NCBI GenBank assembly: GCA_028287185.1
Contig: JAQBQD010000025.1
Coordinates: 25,207-89,206, forward strand
Source of the DNA: Gemmatimonadota bacterium
Lineage (GTDB): Bacteria; Gemmatimonadota; Gemmatimonadetes; Longimicrobiales; Longimicrobiaceae
Length of the DNA stretch: 64,000 nucleotides
Direction: 5' to 3'
This document shows positions 1 to 9,450 of the stretch, one piece after another. Position numbers and translations under genes: made by a program. Numbering within the stretch: the first letter of the stretch is position 1; every line of letters starts with the position of its first letter. The notes beneath the pieces are model-generated. The model saw nothing but the letters and a program-made list of their open reading frames with translations, made no database searches and was not told the DNA's origin.

Positions 1-2
1 CG

Positions 3-482
3 CCGCGCGTGCTGTTCGTCGGCGGCGGGCCGATGGAGGGCGAGCTTCGCGCGTGGACCCGCGGGCGGGACGAGGTGCGCGTCGTCACCGGCGTGGCGCA
101 CGCGCAGGTGCCCGGCTACCTGTCCACGATGGACGTGCTCTGCGCGCCGTCGCTCACGACGCCGCGCTGGCGCGAGCAGTTCGGGCGGATGCTGGTGGAG
201 GCGTTCGCCTGCGGCGTGCCCGTCGTCGCCAGCGACAGCGGCGAGATCCCGCACGTCCTCGGAGACGCCGGCGTGGTGGTGCCGGAGGGCGATCACGCCG
301 CCCTGGCGGCGGCGCTCGCGGCGCTGCTGGGGGATCCCGGGCGGCGCCACGCCCTCGCCGAACGCGGCCTCGCCCGCGCCCGCGAACACTTCTCGACCCA
401 GGTCGCCGCCCGCCGCCACCTCGCGTTCTTTCGCGAGGTGCTGGCCTCCCGCGCCGCGCGAACGGAACCGCAAGCAAGGTAA
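3..482 (+). CDS. GT4-type glycosyltransferase, C-terminal part (5' end outside window)
   Basis: This is the C-terminal part of a retaining glycosyltransferase of the GT-B fold; the reading frame is open to the window edge, so the true start lies upstream. Visible are the donor-binding signature of GT4 enzymes, a Glu-x7-Glu-like segment (EQFGRMLVEAFACGVPVVAS), the following glycine-rich stretch, and the C-terminal helix that packs back on the first domain. GT4 enzymes transfer a sugar from a nucleotide-sugar donor at the cytoplasmic membrane face. Two further GT4 enzymes, a GDP-fucose-synthase-like protein and a Wzc-type kinase follow on the same strand, so it probably builds repeat units of a surface polysaccharide. 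Donor and acceptor cannot be told from the sequence. Confidence 0.85.
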   Translation, partial: PRVLFVGGGPMEGELRAWTRGRDEVRVVTGVAHAQVPGYLSTMDVLCAPSLTTPRWREQFGRMLVEAFACGVPVVASDSGEIPHVLGDAGVVVPEGDHAALAAALAALLGDPGRRHALAERGLARAREHFSTQVAARRHLAFFREVLASRAARTEPQAR

Positions 483-677
483 GGGGTTCCGATACACGGT
501 CGGGTGCATCCGCATCCAAGCCCCCGGCCGTTCGTCGGCCGATCCCTGGTGTGCTTGCTCGTCACGATCTCCGGCGGCGCGCGTTCGCGCCGGGCTCGCA
601 GCCCGCCGGAACCTCTCGCCCGCCCTTCGGCGCGAGCCCGTCCGCTCCGCATCCTCCGACATCGTCTCCCCATCGCC

Positions 678-1463
678 ATGACCGTCCACACCGAGAGCGA
701 GCTGATCCGCACGGGCGAGTACGCGCGCAAGCAGCTCTTCGGCGGGCCGTCGCTGCTGCGGTGGAGCCACGGCAGCCGCTTCCGCACGGGCGTGGAGCTG
801 GTGCGGCCGCGCGCGGGGCGCCGGCTCCTGGACTACGGCTGCGGCGACGGGACCTTCCTGGCGCTGGTGCACGACCTCTTTCCCGAAGCCGTCGGCGCCG
901 AGATCGACTCGCACCTGGTCACCACCGGCGCCGAGCGCTTCGCGGGGCTGCCCGGCCTGTCGTTCGTGGACCCGCGCGCGCTGGACGCGGAGCCCGCCGG
1001 CAGCTTCGGGGTGGTCGTCTGCATGGAGGTGCTGGAGCACTGCCCCGACGGCCAGGCCTCCGTCGTCCTGGCGCGCATGCAGCGGCTGGCCGCGAAGGAC
1101 GGGCTGGTGCTCATCAGCGTCCCCATCGAGGTCGGTCCCGTTCTCATCGCCAAGCAGGTCGCGCGCGCTCTCGCGGCCCGGCGCGGCGTGCAGGGCTACG
1201 AGTACCGCGAGCGCTACACGGCGGGCGAGATGCTGCGCATGCTCTTCGCCGGCGACGGCACGCCCGTGGAACGGCCGGTGTACACCGCCGTCTCCGGCCC
1301 CGGCGTCGTGAGCCGGTGGCACGGGCACAAGGGGTTCAACTGGCGGGCGCTGCGGAAGCGCGTCGCGGAGCGGTTCGTGGTGCGCGAGACGCGCTTCTCG
1401 CCGCTGGGCTTCCTGGGCGGCGCGCTCAGCAGCCAGGCATGGCTCGTCTGCTCGCCGAAGTGA
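678..1463 (+). CDS. SAM-dependent class I methyltransferase
   Basis: A Rossmann-type methyltransferase of 261 residues. Motif I is LLDYGCGDGTFL near residue 55, an acidic loop (GAEIDS) follows, and the post-II motif VVVCMEVLEHCPD is typical of Methyltransf_11/23 enzymes. I chose the ATG at 678; the open frame runs further upstream, but that stretch is Arg/Ala/Pro-rich and looks non-coding. The gene ends inside the start of the next glycosyltransferase (about 25 bases of overlap), so the two are probably co-translated. By context it may methylate a sugar or lipid-linked intermediate of the polysaccharide, which is inference. The 195 bases before it hold no gene I can support. Confidence 0.8.
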   Translation: MTVHTESELIRTGEYARKQLFGGPSLLRWSHGSRFRTGVELVRPRAGRRLLDYGCGDGTFLALVHDLFPEAVGAEIDSHLVTTGAERFAGLPGLSFVDPRALDAEPAGSFGVVVCMEVLEHCPDGQASVVLARMQRLAAKDGLVLISVPIEVGPVLIAKQVARALAARRGVQGYEYRERYTAGEMLRMLFAGDGTPVERPVYTAVSGPGVVSRWHGHKGFNWRALRKRVAERFVVRETRFSPLGFLGGALSSQAWLVCSPK

Positions 1464-2656
1464 CCGCCCTGGCCGGGGAAGCGGCCGCTCCCCGCCTCGT
1501 CGCCGTCCAGCCGCGCATCGGCGTCGTCTGCGACTTCGCGGAGGAGGGCTGGCCGAGCATGGACCTGGCGGCCGAGCTGCTGCTGGACGCGCTCGCGGCG
1601 TCGACGGACTTCCGGCCGTCGCGCATCCGGCCGCCCATGCCCCGGCCGTTCGGCGGGCTGCCGTCCACCGTCGCCGGGGGCGCGCGCCACAACGCGGACC
1701 GCGCGTTCGGCCGGTACGTGGCGTATCCGCGGTGGCTGCGGGGCAGGGCGGGGCACGCGGACCTGTTCCACGTCGTCGATCACAGCTACGCGCACCTGGT
1801 GCACGCGCTGCCGGCGGACCGCACGGTCGTCACCTGCCACGACCTGGACGCCTTCCGCTCGCTGCTCGATCCGGCGCTTGAGCCCCGCGGCTGGCTCTTC
1901 CGGGCGGCGACGGGCCGCGTGCTCTCCGGCCTCCGTCGCGCCGCCCGCGTCGTCTTCGACAGCGCCGCCGTGCGCGACGAGGCCGTGGCGCGCGGGGTGG
2001 TGGATGCGGATCGCTCCCGTGTCGTCCCGCTCCCGGTGCACCCGGATTTTTCCGCCGATTCGGATGTGTCCGCCGACGCGCGGGCGGCGGAGATGCTGGG
2101 TCCGCGCGATGGATCGATCGACATCCTCCACGTCGGAAGCACCGCGCCCCGCAAGCGCATCGACGTGCTGCTGGCCGCCTTCGCAGCGATCCGCGCCGCG
2201 CAACCCACGGCCCGCTTGCTCCGCGTCGGCGGTGCGCTGACGGTGGAGCAGGCGCGGACGGCGGAAGGGCTGGGGATCGGAGGTTCCATCGTCGAGCTGG
2301 CGCCGCTGGATCGACCGACCCTCGCCGCCGTGTATCGCCGCGCCGCCATCGTCCTGCTGCCGTCGGACCGCGAGGGGTTCGGCCTCCCGCTGGTGGAGGC
2401 GATGGCGTGCGGAACGCCCGTCCTCGCCTCCGACCTGCCCGTGCTGCGCGAGGTCGGCGGTCCGGCGGCCGAGTACGCGCCGGCGGGCGATGCGGATGCC
2501 TTCGCCGCCGCCGCGCTCCGGATGCTGGCGGCGAGCGCTGGTTCGCCGGCCGCGGAGGTACGGCGCCGGCGATCGGTGGACCGGGCCGCGACCTTCCGCC
2601 TGGATGCATACGGCGATGCGATCCGCGCGGTCTACGCCGAGGTGCTCCGTGGCTGA
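1439..2656 (+). CDS. GT4-family glycosyltransferase
   Basis: A 405-residue GT-B glycosyltransferase. The second domain begins at the ILHVGSTAPRKR motif, the usual 'hVGxxxxRK' opening of GT4 nucleotide-binding domains. The catalytic E-x7-E region reads DREGFGLPLVEAMACGTPVLA. The N-terminal acceptor domain includes HVVDHSYAHL and VVTCHDLDAF, common in mannosyl/glucosyl GT4 members. The ATG at 1439 overlaps the methyltransferase end and the stop overlaps a possible GTG start of the next gene, so all three sit in one operon. The specific sugar is unknown. Confidence 0.85.
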   Translation: MARLLAEVTALAGEAAAPRLVAVQPRIGVVCDFAEEGWPSMDLAAELLLDALAASTDFRPSRIRPPMPRPFGGLPSTVAGGARHNADRAFGRYVAYPRWLRGRAGHADLFHVVDHSYAHLVHALPADRTVVTCHDLDAFRSLLDPALEPRGWLFRAATGRVLSGLRRAARVVFDSAAVRDEAVARGVVDADRSRVVPLPVHPDFSADSDVSADARAAEMLGPRDGSIDILHVGSTAPRKRIDVLLAAFAAIRAAQPTARLLRVGGALTVEQARTAEGLGIGGSIVELAPLDRPTLAAVYRRAAIVLLPSDREGFGLPLVEAMACGTPVLASDLPVLREVGGPAAEYAPAGDADAFAAAALRMLAASAGSPAAEVRRRRSVDRAATFRLDAYGDAIRAVYAEVLRG

Positions 2657-2705
2657 CGCGGTGGACGCGGTGGACGCGGCGTCGACGGAGGAGCCCGGCC
2701 GGCCG

Positions 2706-3908
2706 ATGGAATCCACGCGGGCGGTCGAACCCGGATCGGAAGGGGTGGATGGGGCTGGGGATGCGCTGATCGGCCGCGGAGGAAGGCGGCTGCGGGTGCT
2801 CCACATCGGGAAGTTCTATCCGCCGCACCTCGGGGGGATGGAGACGCACCTGCAGGCGCTGTGCGGGCGGCTGGCGGAGCACGTGGACGTGCGGGTGCTG
2901 GTGTCCGCGGACGGGCGGCGGACCACGCGCGAGGTGGCGGGCGGCGTGCCGGTGACGCGGGTGGGGACGCCGGCGACGCTGGCGTCGGCGCCCATCAACC
3001 CGGGGATGGCGCGGGAGATCCGCGGCGCCGACGCGGACATGGTGCACCTGCATCATCCCAATCCCACGGCCACGCTGTCGTACCTGGCCAGCGGGCACCG
3101 CGGGCCGCTGGTGATCACCTACCACAGCGACGTGGTGCGGCAGCGCGTGCTGGGCGCCGCGTTCGGGCCGCTGCTGGAGGCGGTGATGCGGCGGGCCACG
3201 ACGGTGATCGCCAGCTCTCCCGACTACCTGGCCAGCTCGCCCGTCCTGCGCCGCCACGCCGCGCGCTGCCGCGTGGTGCCCTTCGGCATCCGGCCCGAGG
3301 ACTTCGAGCGGCCCGACCCCGAAGCCGTGCGCCGGCTGCGCGAGGCGTACGGGCCGCGCGTGGTGCTGGGTGTGGGCAGGCTGGTCTACTACAAGGGCTT
3401 CCAGTACCTTGTGAGGGCGATGGGAGGGCTGGACGCGCACCTGGTGCTGGCCGGCGCCGGGCCCGAGCGGGCCGCGCTGGAGCGGCTGGCGGGCGAGCCC
3501 GGCATCGCCGGAAAGGTGACCTTCGCGGGCACCCCGGCCGACCTCGTCCCCCTCTACCACGCCGCCGACGTCTTCGTCCTTCCGGCGGTCGCGCGCAGCG
3601 AGGCGTTCGGGCTGGTGCAGCTGGAGGCCATGGCCAGCGGGATGCCCGTGGTGAACACCGCCATCGACTCCGGCGTGCCCTTCGTGTCGCGCCACGGGCA
3701 GACGGGGCTCACGGTGCCCCCGGCGGACTCCGCCGCGCTCGCGGACGCCGTGCGCACCCTGCTGGACGACGCCCCCCTGCGCGCGGGCCTGGGCGCCGCC
3801 GCCCGACGCCGCGTGCGCACCGAGTTCTCGCAGGACGCGATGGTGCGCCGCACCCTGGACGTGTACCGCGACGCCGCGCGCGCCCTTTCGGCCGCGCGAA
3901 CCTCCTGA
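2706..3908 (+). CDS. GT4-family glycosyltransferase
   Basis: A GT4 enzyme of about 400 residues. The N-terminal domain opens with RVLHIGKFYPPHLGGMETH, the Gly-Gly-Met/Ile-Glu acceptor loop typical of GT4. The second domain starts at VVLGVGRLVYYKGFQYL, and the E-x7-E segment is SEAFGLVQLEAMASGMPVV. The start is uncertain. The ATG at 2706 has a GGAGGAG ribosome-binding site 12 bases upstream. A GTG at 2649 that overlaps the preceding stop would add 19 low-complexity residues, and conserved similarity begins only near residue 30. The YYKGF segment resembles mannosyl- and rhamnosyltransferases of capsule loci, but specificity cannot be assigned. Confidence 0.82.
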   Translation: MESTRAVEPGSEGVDGAGDALIGRGGRRLRVLHIGKFYPPHLGGMETHLQALCGRLAEHVDVRVLVSADGRRTTREVAGGVPVTRVGTPATLASAPINPGMAREIRGADADMVHLHHPNPTATLSYLASGHRGPLVITYHSDVVRQRVLGAAFGPLLEAVMRRATTVIASSPDYLASSPVLRRHAARCRVVPFGIRPEDFERPDPEAVRRLREAYGPRVVLGVGRLVYYKGFQYLVRAMGGLDAHLVLAGAGPERAALERLAGEPGIAGKVTFAGTPADLVPLYHAADVFVLPAVARSEAFGLVQLEAMASGMPVVNTAIDSGVPFVSRHGQTGLTVPPADSAALADAVRTLLDDAPLRAGLGAAARRRVRTEFSQDAMVRRTLDVYRDAARALSAARTS

Positions 3909-3917
3909 CCCGGCAAG

Positions 3918-4928
3918 ATGACCTCCCCCACGCAATCCGCCGCCGTGCCCGCCGCCCTGCCCCCGCGGCCCGACGAGCGCGAGCTGACCCCAGCCTTCTG
4001 GCGCGGCCGCCGCGTCATGGTGACCGGCGGCACCGGCTTCCTGGGCAGCCACGTGGTGGACCGGCTGCGGGCGATGGGCTGCGACGACGTGTTCGTGCCG
4101 CGGCGCGCGCAGCTCGACCTGACGGAGCCCGACGCCGTCCGCGCCGCCTATGCCCAGGGGCGGCCCGACCTCGTGCTGCACCTGGCGGCCGAGGTGGGGG
4201 GCATCGGGGCCAACCGCGAGCACCCGGGGCGCTTCTTCCATCGCAACCTCATGATGGGGATGCTGATGATCGAGGAGGCGCGGCGGGCGGGCACGGGTAA
4301 GTTCGTGCAGGTGGGCACCGTGTGCGCGTATCCCAAGCACACCCCCGTGCCGTTCCGCGAGGAGGACCTGTGGGCCGGGTATCCCGAGGAGACCAACGCG
4401 CCCTACGGCATCGCCAAGAAGGCGCTGCTGGTGCAGCTCCAGGCGTACCGGCAGGAGTACGGCACCAACGGCATCTACCTGCTGCCCGTGAACCTGTACG
4501 GCCCCCGCGACAACTTCGAGCCCGATCGCAGCCACGTCATCCCCGCGCTCATCCGCCGCATCGTGCAGGCGTGGCGCGACGGCGTGCCCCAGGTGGAGAT
4601 CTGGGGCACGGGCGAGGCGTCGCGCGAGTTCCTGTACGTGGACGACTGCGCCCGCGCCATCCTGCTGGCGGCCGAGCACTACGACGGGGCCGACCCGGTG
4701 AACGTGGGCGTGGGCGCCGAGCTGCGCATCCGCGAGCTGGCGGCGCTGATCGGCGAGGCGGTGGGGTACCGCGGGCGCTTCGTGTACGACGTCACCAAGC
4801 CCGACGGCCAGCCCCGCCGCTGCCTGGACACCTCGCGCGCGCTGGAGCGCTTCGGCTTCCGCGCGCACGTGCCCTTCCATGAGGGGCTGGCGGGCACCGT
4901 GCGCTGGTTCCTGGAGCACGGCACATGA
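3918..4928 (+). CDS. fcl: GDP-L-fucose synthase-like epimerase/reductase (extended SDR)
   Basis: A 336-residue extended short-chain dehydrogenase/reductase. The NADP-binding motif is [10 protein letters not shown] near residue 37, and the catalytic YxxxK is YGIAKKA with the upstream Ser/Thr in [10 protein letters not shown]. The segments [24 protein letters not shown] and REFLYVDD are hallmarks of GDP-L-fucose synthase (Fcl/WcaG), which turns GDP-4-keto-6-deoxymannose into GDP-L-fucose. It starts 9 bases after the upstream glycosyltransferase. The partner GDP-mannose 4,6-dehydratase is not in the window. A related GDP-deoxyhexose product is possible. Confidence 0.87.
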   Translation: MTSPTQSAAVPAALPPRPDERELTPAFWRGRRVMVTGGTGFLGSHVVDRLRAMGCDDVFVPRRAQLDLTEPDAVRAAYAQGRPDLVLHLAAEVGGIGANREHPGRFFHRNLMMGMLMIEEARRAGTGKFVQVGTVCAYPKHTPVPFREEDLWAGYPEETNAPYGIAKKALLVQLQAYRQEYGTNGIYLLPVNLYGPRDNFEPDRSHVIPALIRRIVQAWRDGVPQVEIWGTGEASREFLYVDDCARAILLAAEHYDGADPVNVGVGAELRIRELAALIGEAVGYRGRFVYDVTKPDGQPRRCLDTSRALERFGFRAHVPFHEGLAGTVRWFLEHGT

Positions 4929-4983
4929 GGCGGATGGTTCCCATCGCGAGCCCCCGCGGGCTCCTCGCAACGAAGGGCGGCAC

Positions 4984-7431
4984 GTGTCCGAGCTGACCCG
5001 GCGGCCCACGCCGCTTCCCGAGCAGCGCGAGCAGGCCGAGCGCACCATGGTGCTGCGCTCGTCGCTCACCCCCGACGCGGTGACCGCCGCGGGCGAGGGC
5101 ATCCCGCTGCGCGACTACGTCTCGGCCATCCGGCGCTACCTGTGGCTGGTGCTGGCGAGCGGCGCGCTGACGGTGGGCGTGGCCGCGTGGCGCCTGCACG
5201 GCGAGGTGCCCATGTACACCACCAGCACCTCGGTGCGCCTGTCCGACGCCAAGCAGGCGATGGCGGGGAGCATGGCCTCGCCCTCGGGGGACGGGCTGCA
5301 GGGGTACTACACGGATCCCGTCCTCTCGCAGATCCAGCTCCTGAAGAGCCGCGCGGTGGCGGGTGCCGTGGTGGACTCGCTGGGCCTTCGGCTGCAGCCC
5401 GTGGGCCATGCCTTTCCCTACCGCGTGCTGCGCGACGTGCGCGTGCCCGACGACCTGCCCGGCGGCGCGGACACCCTGCGCCTGGCCTTCGCGGCCGGGG
5501 GCGTGGAGGGGCGCTTTCGCGGGCAGGCGGCGCGCGCGGCCTACGGGCAGCCGCTGGCCGTGGGCGGGCTGGCGCTCACGGTGGACGCCGGGGCCGGCAC
5601 GTCCGCCGCCGCGTTCACCGTGCTCCGGCGCGAGGACGCCATCAACGGGGTGCTGGGGGGGATCCAGGCCCGGCCGCGCGAGATGACCAACGTCATCGAC
5701 ATCGGCTACGTGGCCCCGGACCCGGACCTGGCGCAGCGCGTGGTGAACACCACGGCGGCCTCGTACCGCGACCTGAACGCCTCCAGCGCGCGGCAGGCGT
5801 CGCACCGGCGGCGCGTGTTCGTGGAGGAGCAGCTGCACAGCACCGACTCGCTGCTGGTGGTGGCGCAGTACGCGCTGAGCGCCTTCCGGAAGGGGGTGCA
5901 GGCGTTCAGCCCGCGCGAGAAGTTCACCGCCACGCAGGCCGGGCTCTCCAACCTCCAGATCAAGCGGCAGGACCTGCAGCTGGAGCTGGGCGTCTACCGG
6001 GAGATGGCGCAGAAGCTGGGCACGGACGGCCTGCATGGCGACCAGGCGCTGGCGGCGCTCGCCTCGTCGCCGCAGGTGGTGAACAACGGCGGCATCGTCT
6101 CGCTCTACGACCAGTTCCTGCGCTACCAGACGGCGCACGACAGCGCCACCCTGGGCGGCTGGGGCGCCTCGGGCCGCAACCCCGACGTGATCCGCGTGGA
6201 CTCGATGCGGCGCTCGGCGCGCAACCGCCTGACGGCGGCCGTGGACGCCCGGGTGACGGCGCTGCAGGCACAGGTGGCCGCGCTGGACCAGCTCATGGCG
6301 GCGGACGCGGCCAGCATTTCGGGCCTGCCCGACGCGGAGGCCGAGGAGACGCGCCTGTCGCGCCAGGTGGAGACGCTGCAGAAGCTGGTGGACGACCTGC
6401 TGCTGGAGAAGCAGAAGGCGCGCATCGACGAAGCGGTGGAGCAGGGGCAGGTGGAGATCGTGGACCAGGCGGTGGTGCCCGGCGGGCCCATCGGCAAGGG
6501 GATGCGGCAGAAGCTCTTCTTCGCGCTGCTGGTGGGGCTCATGCTGGGCGCGGGCGGCGCGCTGGTGCTGGACCGCATGAACACCTCCATCACCCGCCGC
6601 GAGGACGTGGAGGGCGCCCTGCACGTGCCGGCGCTGGGCATCATCCCCCGCCTTGCGCAGGTGGAGCCCGAGCGGCGCCCGGGCCTGCGCCTGCCGGGCC
6701 GTCGCCGGCTGCCTTCCCGCCGCGCCGGGCACGCCGACGGCGACGAGGGGGCGCTGGCCCTGGTGACGCTCACCGACCTGCACTCCGCGGGCTCGCAGGC
6801 GTACCGCAAGCTGCGCACGCACCTGCTGTTCTCGCACGGCGGCCCGCGGCTGAAGACGGTGGTGGTGACCAGCGCGGGCGCCGGCGAGGGCAAGAGCACG
6901 CTGTGCAGCAACCTGGCCGTCACCTTCGCGCAGCAGCACATGCGCGTGCTGCTGGTGGACTGCGACCTGCGCCGCGCGCGCCTGCACGAGGTGTTCGGCA
7001 CCCCGCGGGTGCCCGGCCTGCCCGAGGTGCTGGAGGGCCGCGACGCGCTGGCGGACGCCGTGCGCCCCACCGCGGTGGAGGGCCTGTGGCTACTGCCCGC
7101 CGGGCGCCTGACGCCCAACGCCACGGAGCTGCTGGGCGGCGCGGCCATGCAGGCGCTGCTGGACGAGCTGGCCGGCAGCTACGACCTGATCCTGATCGAC
7201 ACCCCGCCCGTGATGGCCGCCGCCGACGCCGAGGTGCTGGGCGTGCAGGCCGACGCCGTGCTCATGGTGGTGCGCGCCGGCCAGACGGAGCGCCAGTCCG
7301 CCCAGTACGCCGTGCAGCAGCTGCGCGCCATCGGCGCCCGCGTCGTCGGCGCCGTGCTGAACGACCCCGACGAGAAGGTGCCCAACTACGGCAACTCGGC
7401 CTACTACTACGACTACTACCGCGACGTCTGA
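4984..7431 (+). CDS. Wzz-Wzc polysaccharide co-polymerase / BY-tyrosine autokinase
   Basis: An 815-residue inner-membrane protein. It has an N-terminal Wzz domain (first membrane segment LWLVLASGALTVGVAAW, second FFALLVGLMLGAGGALVL near residue 520), a long periplasmic coiled region between them, and a C-terminal CpsD/BY-kinase domain. The kinase shows Walker A GAGEGKSTL near residue 632, Walker A' LLVDCDLRR and Walker B LILIDTPPV. The protein ends in a tyrosine cluster, YGNSAYYYDYYRDV, the usual autophosphorylation tail. BY-kinases of this form control chain length and export of capsular or exopolysaccharides through cycles of tyrosine phosphorylation. I chose the GTG at 4984 (AAGGGCGG upstream); an ATG at 5047 is an alternative. 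The partner export pore and phosphatase are not seen. Confidence 0.9.
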   Translation: MSELTRRPTPLPEQREQAERTMVLRSSLTPDAVTAAGEGIPLRDYVSAIRRYLWLVLASGALTVGVAAWRLHGEVPMYTTSTSVRLSDAKQAMAGSMASPSGDGLQGYYTDPVLSQIQLLKSRAVAGAVVDSLGLRLQPVGHAFPYRVLRDVRVPDDLPGGADTLRLAFAAGGVEGRFRGQAARAAYGQPLAVGGLALTVDAGAGTSAAAFTVLRREDAINGVLGGIQARPREMTNVIDIGYVAPDPDLAQRVVNTTAASYRDLNASSARQASHRRRVFVEEQLHSTDSLLVVAQYALSAFRKGVQAFSPREKFTATQAGLSNLQIKRQDLQLELGVYREMAQKLGTDGLHGDQALAALASSPQVVNNGGIVSLYDQFLRYQTAHDSATLGGWGASGRNPDVIRVDSMRRSARNRLTAAVDARVTALQAQVAALDQLMAADAASISGLPDAEAEETRLSRQVETLQKLVDDLLLEKQKARIDEAVEQGQVEIVDQAVVPGGPIGKGMRQKLFFALLVGLMLGAGGALVLDRMNTSITRREDVEGALHVPALGIIPRLAQVEPERRPGLRLPGRRRLPSRRAGHADGDEGALALVTLTDLHSAGSQAYRKLRTHLLFSHGGPRLKTVVVTSAGAGEGKSTLCSNLAVTFAQQHMRVLLVDCDLRRARLHEVFGTPRVPGLPEVLEGRDALADAVRPTAVEGLWLLPAGRLTPNATELLGGAAMQALLDELAGSYDLILIDTPPVMAAADAEVLGVQADAVLMVVRAGQTERQSAQYAVQQLRAIGARVVGAVLNDPDEKVPNYGNSAYYYDYYRDV

Positions 7432-7488
7432 CGGTGTGCCGAGCGACGCCCCGTCGTGGCTGTCGAGAGGTGGGTGGATCGGATGAAT

Positions 7489-7522
7489 GAAGGCGCCTGG
7501 GAGATGATCTCCGGGCGCCTTC
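7489..7522. terminator. Bidirectional hairpin terminator between convergent genes
   Basis: GAAGGCGCC at 7489-7497 pairs exactly with GGCGCCTTC at 7514-7522, and an inner GGAGA/TCTCC pair extends the stem to a three-base loop. It lies between the ends of the convergent Wzc-type kinase gene and the ABC exporter gene, so it probably ends both transcripts. There is no U-tract, as is common at this GC content. Confidence 0.7.
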
Positions 7523-7647
7523 GTCGTGGTGGATCCAGCATGCCGGCCGCGTGATGCCGTCGCGTCGTCGGCCGACCGGCGTCGGCCTGCATGCGGTCGA
7601 TTCCGAAGAGGCCGCCACCCGGAGGCGAGCACGTCCGTCGATGGCCG

Positions 7648-9450
7648 CTACCGCTCCGTCTCCTGCGCGCTCCACATCTCGCGGAAGCGGCCGCCGCCGC
7701 CGGCGGTCAGGGAGGTCCAGTCGCCGGACTCCACCACGCGGCCGCCGTCCAGCACGTGGATGACGTCGGCGTCGCGCACGGTGGCCAGGCGGTGGGTGAT
7801 GAGCAGGATGGTGGTGCGGCCGTGCAGCCCCGCGATGGCGTCCAGGATGCGCCGCTCGTTCTCGGGGTCCAGCGCGCTGGTGGCCTCGTCCAGGATGAGC
7901 AGCGCGGGACGGCGGAGAAGCGCGCGGGCCAGCGCCAGCCGTTGCCGCTCGCCGCCGGACAGGCGCACGCCGCGGTCGCCGATCACGGTGTCCAGCCCCG
8001 CCGGCAGCGCCTCCACGAACTCCAGCGCCGCGGCGGCGGACAGGGCGGCGCGCATCTCGTCCTCGGCCGCGTCCGGCCGCGCCCACAGCAGGTTGGCGCG
8101 CACGGACTGGTGGAAGAGCACCGTGTCCTGCGCCACGTACCCGATGCCGCCGCGCCACCGCTGCAGCATCTGGCCGGTGAGCTCCGCGCCGTCCAGCGTG
8201 ATGCGGCCCGTGGAGGGCGTGGCGAGGCCCATCAGCAGGTCGGCCACCGTCGTCTTCCCGGCGCCGGAGGTGCCCACCAGGGCCGTCGTCCGGCGGGCGG
8301 GCACGCTGAGCGTGACGCCGCGAAGCACCGGGTCGCGGCCCTCGTATCCGAAGGCCACGCCGTGGAAGCGGATGGCGTCGCGGGGGGCGATGGGCTCGCC
8401 GGGCTCGCCCAGCGTCTCGCGCTCGGCCTCGCAGCGCTCGGCCAGGTCCAGCACGGCCTCGCGCGCGGGCAGCTCGTGCGCGGCCATCTGCCACTGCTGC
8501 TGGAGCGTCGCCAGGCGCGGCACCAGGCGCGAGAAGACGAACACCAGCAGCAGCGCCACGGCCACGGGCAGCCTCAGCACGCCCAGCGCCAGCCAGGTGG
8601 CCGCCGCCAGCAGCAGCACCGAGCCCACGGTGAAGGCGGCGCGCGCGTCGGCGTAGGCGGACGCGGCGCGGCCGAACGCCCGCAGCCGCTCGGCGCCCAG
8701 GGCTGCGAAGGCGGCCACGCTGCGCCCCTCGGCGCCATAGCTCTTCACCACCTTGATGGCCTGCACGTGCTCGGTCGCGGCGGCGAACAGGTCGCCCGTG
8801 GACTCGGACAGGTCGCGCCCGGAGCGGCCCGCCTCGCGCCGCATTCCTCGCAGCGCCACCAGCAGCAGGCCCCCGCTGCCCAGCGCCGTGGCCGTGGCGG
8901 CGGGCGAGATGCGCAGCGCGATGAGCAGGTAGACGGCGGAGGCCGCACCCTGGCCCAGCATGTTGAGCAGGTGCGAGGTGGCGCTGCCCAGGCGGTCCAC
9001 CTCGGCCGTCAGCGCGTGCACGAAGTCCGACGCGCGCTGGCGGGCCAGGAAGAGCCAGCGCGCCTCGGCCACCGAGCGGTACAGCCGCGTGCGCAGGCGC
9101 AGCACCGTACGCTGCTCCACCTGGTACGCCGCCAGGGTCTGCGCGCGCTGGAAGAGCGCCTGGGTGGAGATGGCGGCCACGTACAGCAGCAGCACGCCCG
9201 GCAGCGAGGGCCGCATGCCCACCGCGCGGAATCCGTCCGTCACCGCCTCGCCCACGCGCCCCATCGCGCCGCCGCTCACGGGGATGCCCGCCACCCGCAG
9301 CAGCGGCACCAGCATCACCACGCCCACGCCCTCGGCCAGGCCAGCCAGCAGCATCAGCGCCAGCGAGCGCACCACCAGCCCCGGCTCGGCGCGGTACACG
9401 TCCGCCATGTGGCGCCGCGCCGTCTCCACCGTCCTCCGCTCCGGCGTCAT
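7648..9450 (-). CDS. ABC exporter, fused membrane and ATPase domains (lasso cluster D protein)
   Basis: A 600-residue half-transporter. The N-terminal transmembrane domain has hydrophobic spans around residues 30-55, 85-105, 165-185 and 260-300. The C-terminal ATPase has Walker A GTSGAGKTT, signature LSGGERQRLALARA, Walker B ALLILDEATSALD and the switch histidine in ITHRLATV. No N-terminal peptidase C39 domain is present, so it would not cleave a leader itself. Its ATG overlaps the stop of the upstream nucleotidyltransferase gene by four bases (ATGA). As last gene of the RiPP cluster it most likely exports the mature peptide. A lipid or saccharide exporter for the neighbouring polysaccharide locus is a weaker alternative. 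Confidence 0.85.
   Translation of the reverse strand: MTPERRTVETARRHMADVYRAEPGLVVRSLALMLLAGLAEGVGVVMLVPLLRVAGIPVSGGAMGRVGEAVTDGFRAVGMRPSLPGVLLLYVAAISTQALFQRAQTLAAYQVEQRTVLRLRTRLYRSVAEARWLFLARQRASDFVHALTAEVDRLGSATSHLLNMLGQGAASAVYLLIALRISPAATATALGSGGLLLVALRGMRREAGRSGRDLSESTGDLFAAATEHVQAIKVVKSYGAEGRSVAAFAALGAERLRAFGRAASAYADARAAFTVGSVLLLAAATWLALGVLRLPVAVALLLVFVFSRLVPRLATLQQQWQMAAHELPAREAVLDLAERCEAERETLGEPGEPIAPRDAIRFHGVAFGYEGRDPVLRGVTLSVPARRTTALVGTSGAGKTTVADLLMGLATPSTGRITLDGAELTGQMLQRWRGGIGYVAQDTVLFHQSVRANLLWARPDAAEDEMRAALSAAAALEFVEALPAGLDTVIGDRGVRLSGGERQRLALARALLRRPALLILDEATSALDPENERRILDAIAGLHGRTTILLITHRLATVRDADVIHVLDGGRVVESGDWTSLTAGGGGRFREMWSAQETER

Noticed and set aside
1830..5102. Leftward 1090-codon open frame
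   Set aside because: It covers clearly coding rightward glycosyltransferase and epimerase genes and its product is low-complexity Arg/Gly/Pro/His sequence; antisense shadow of GC-rich genes.
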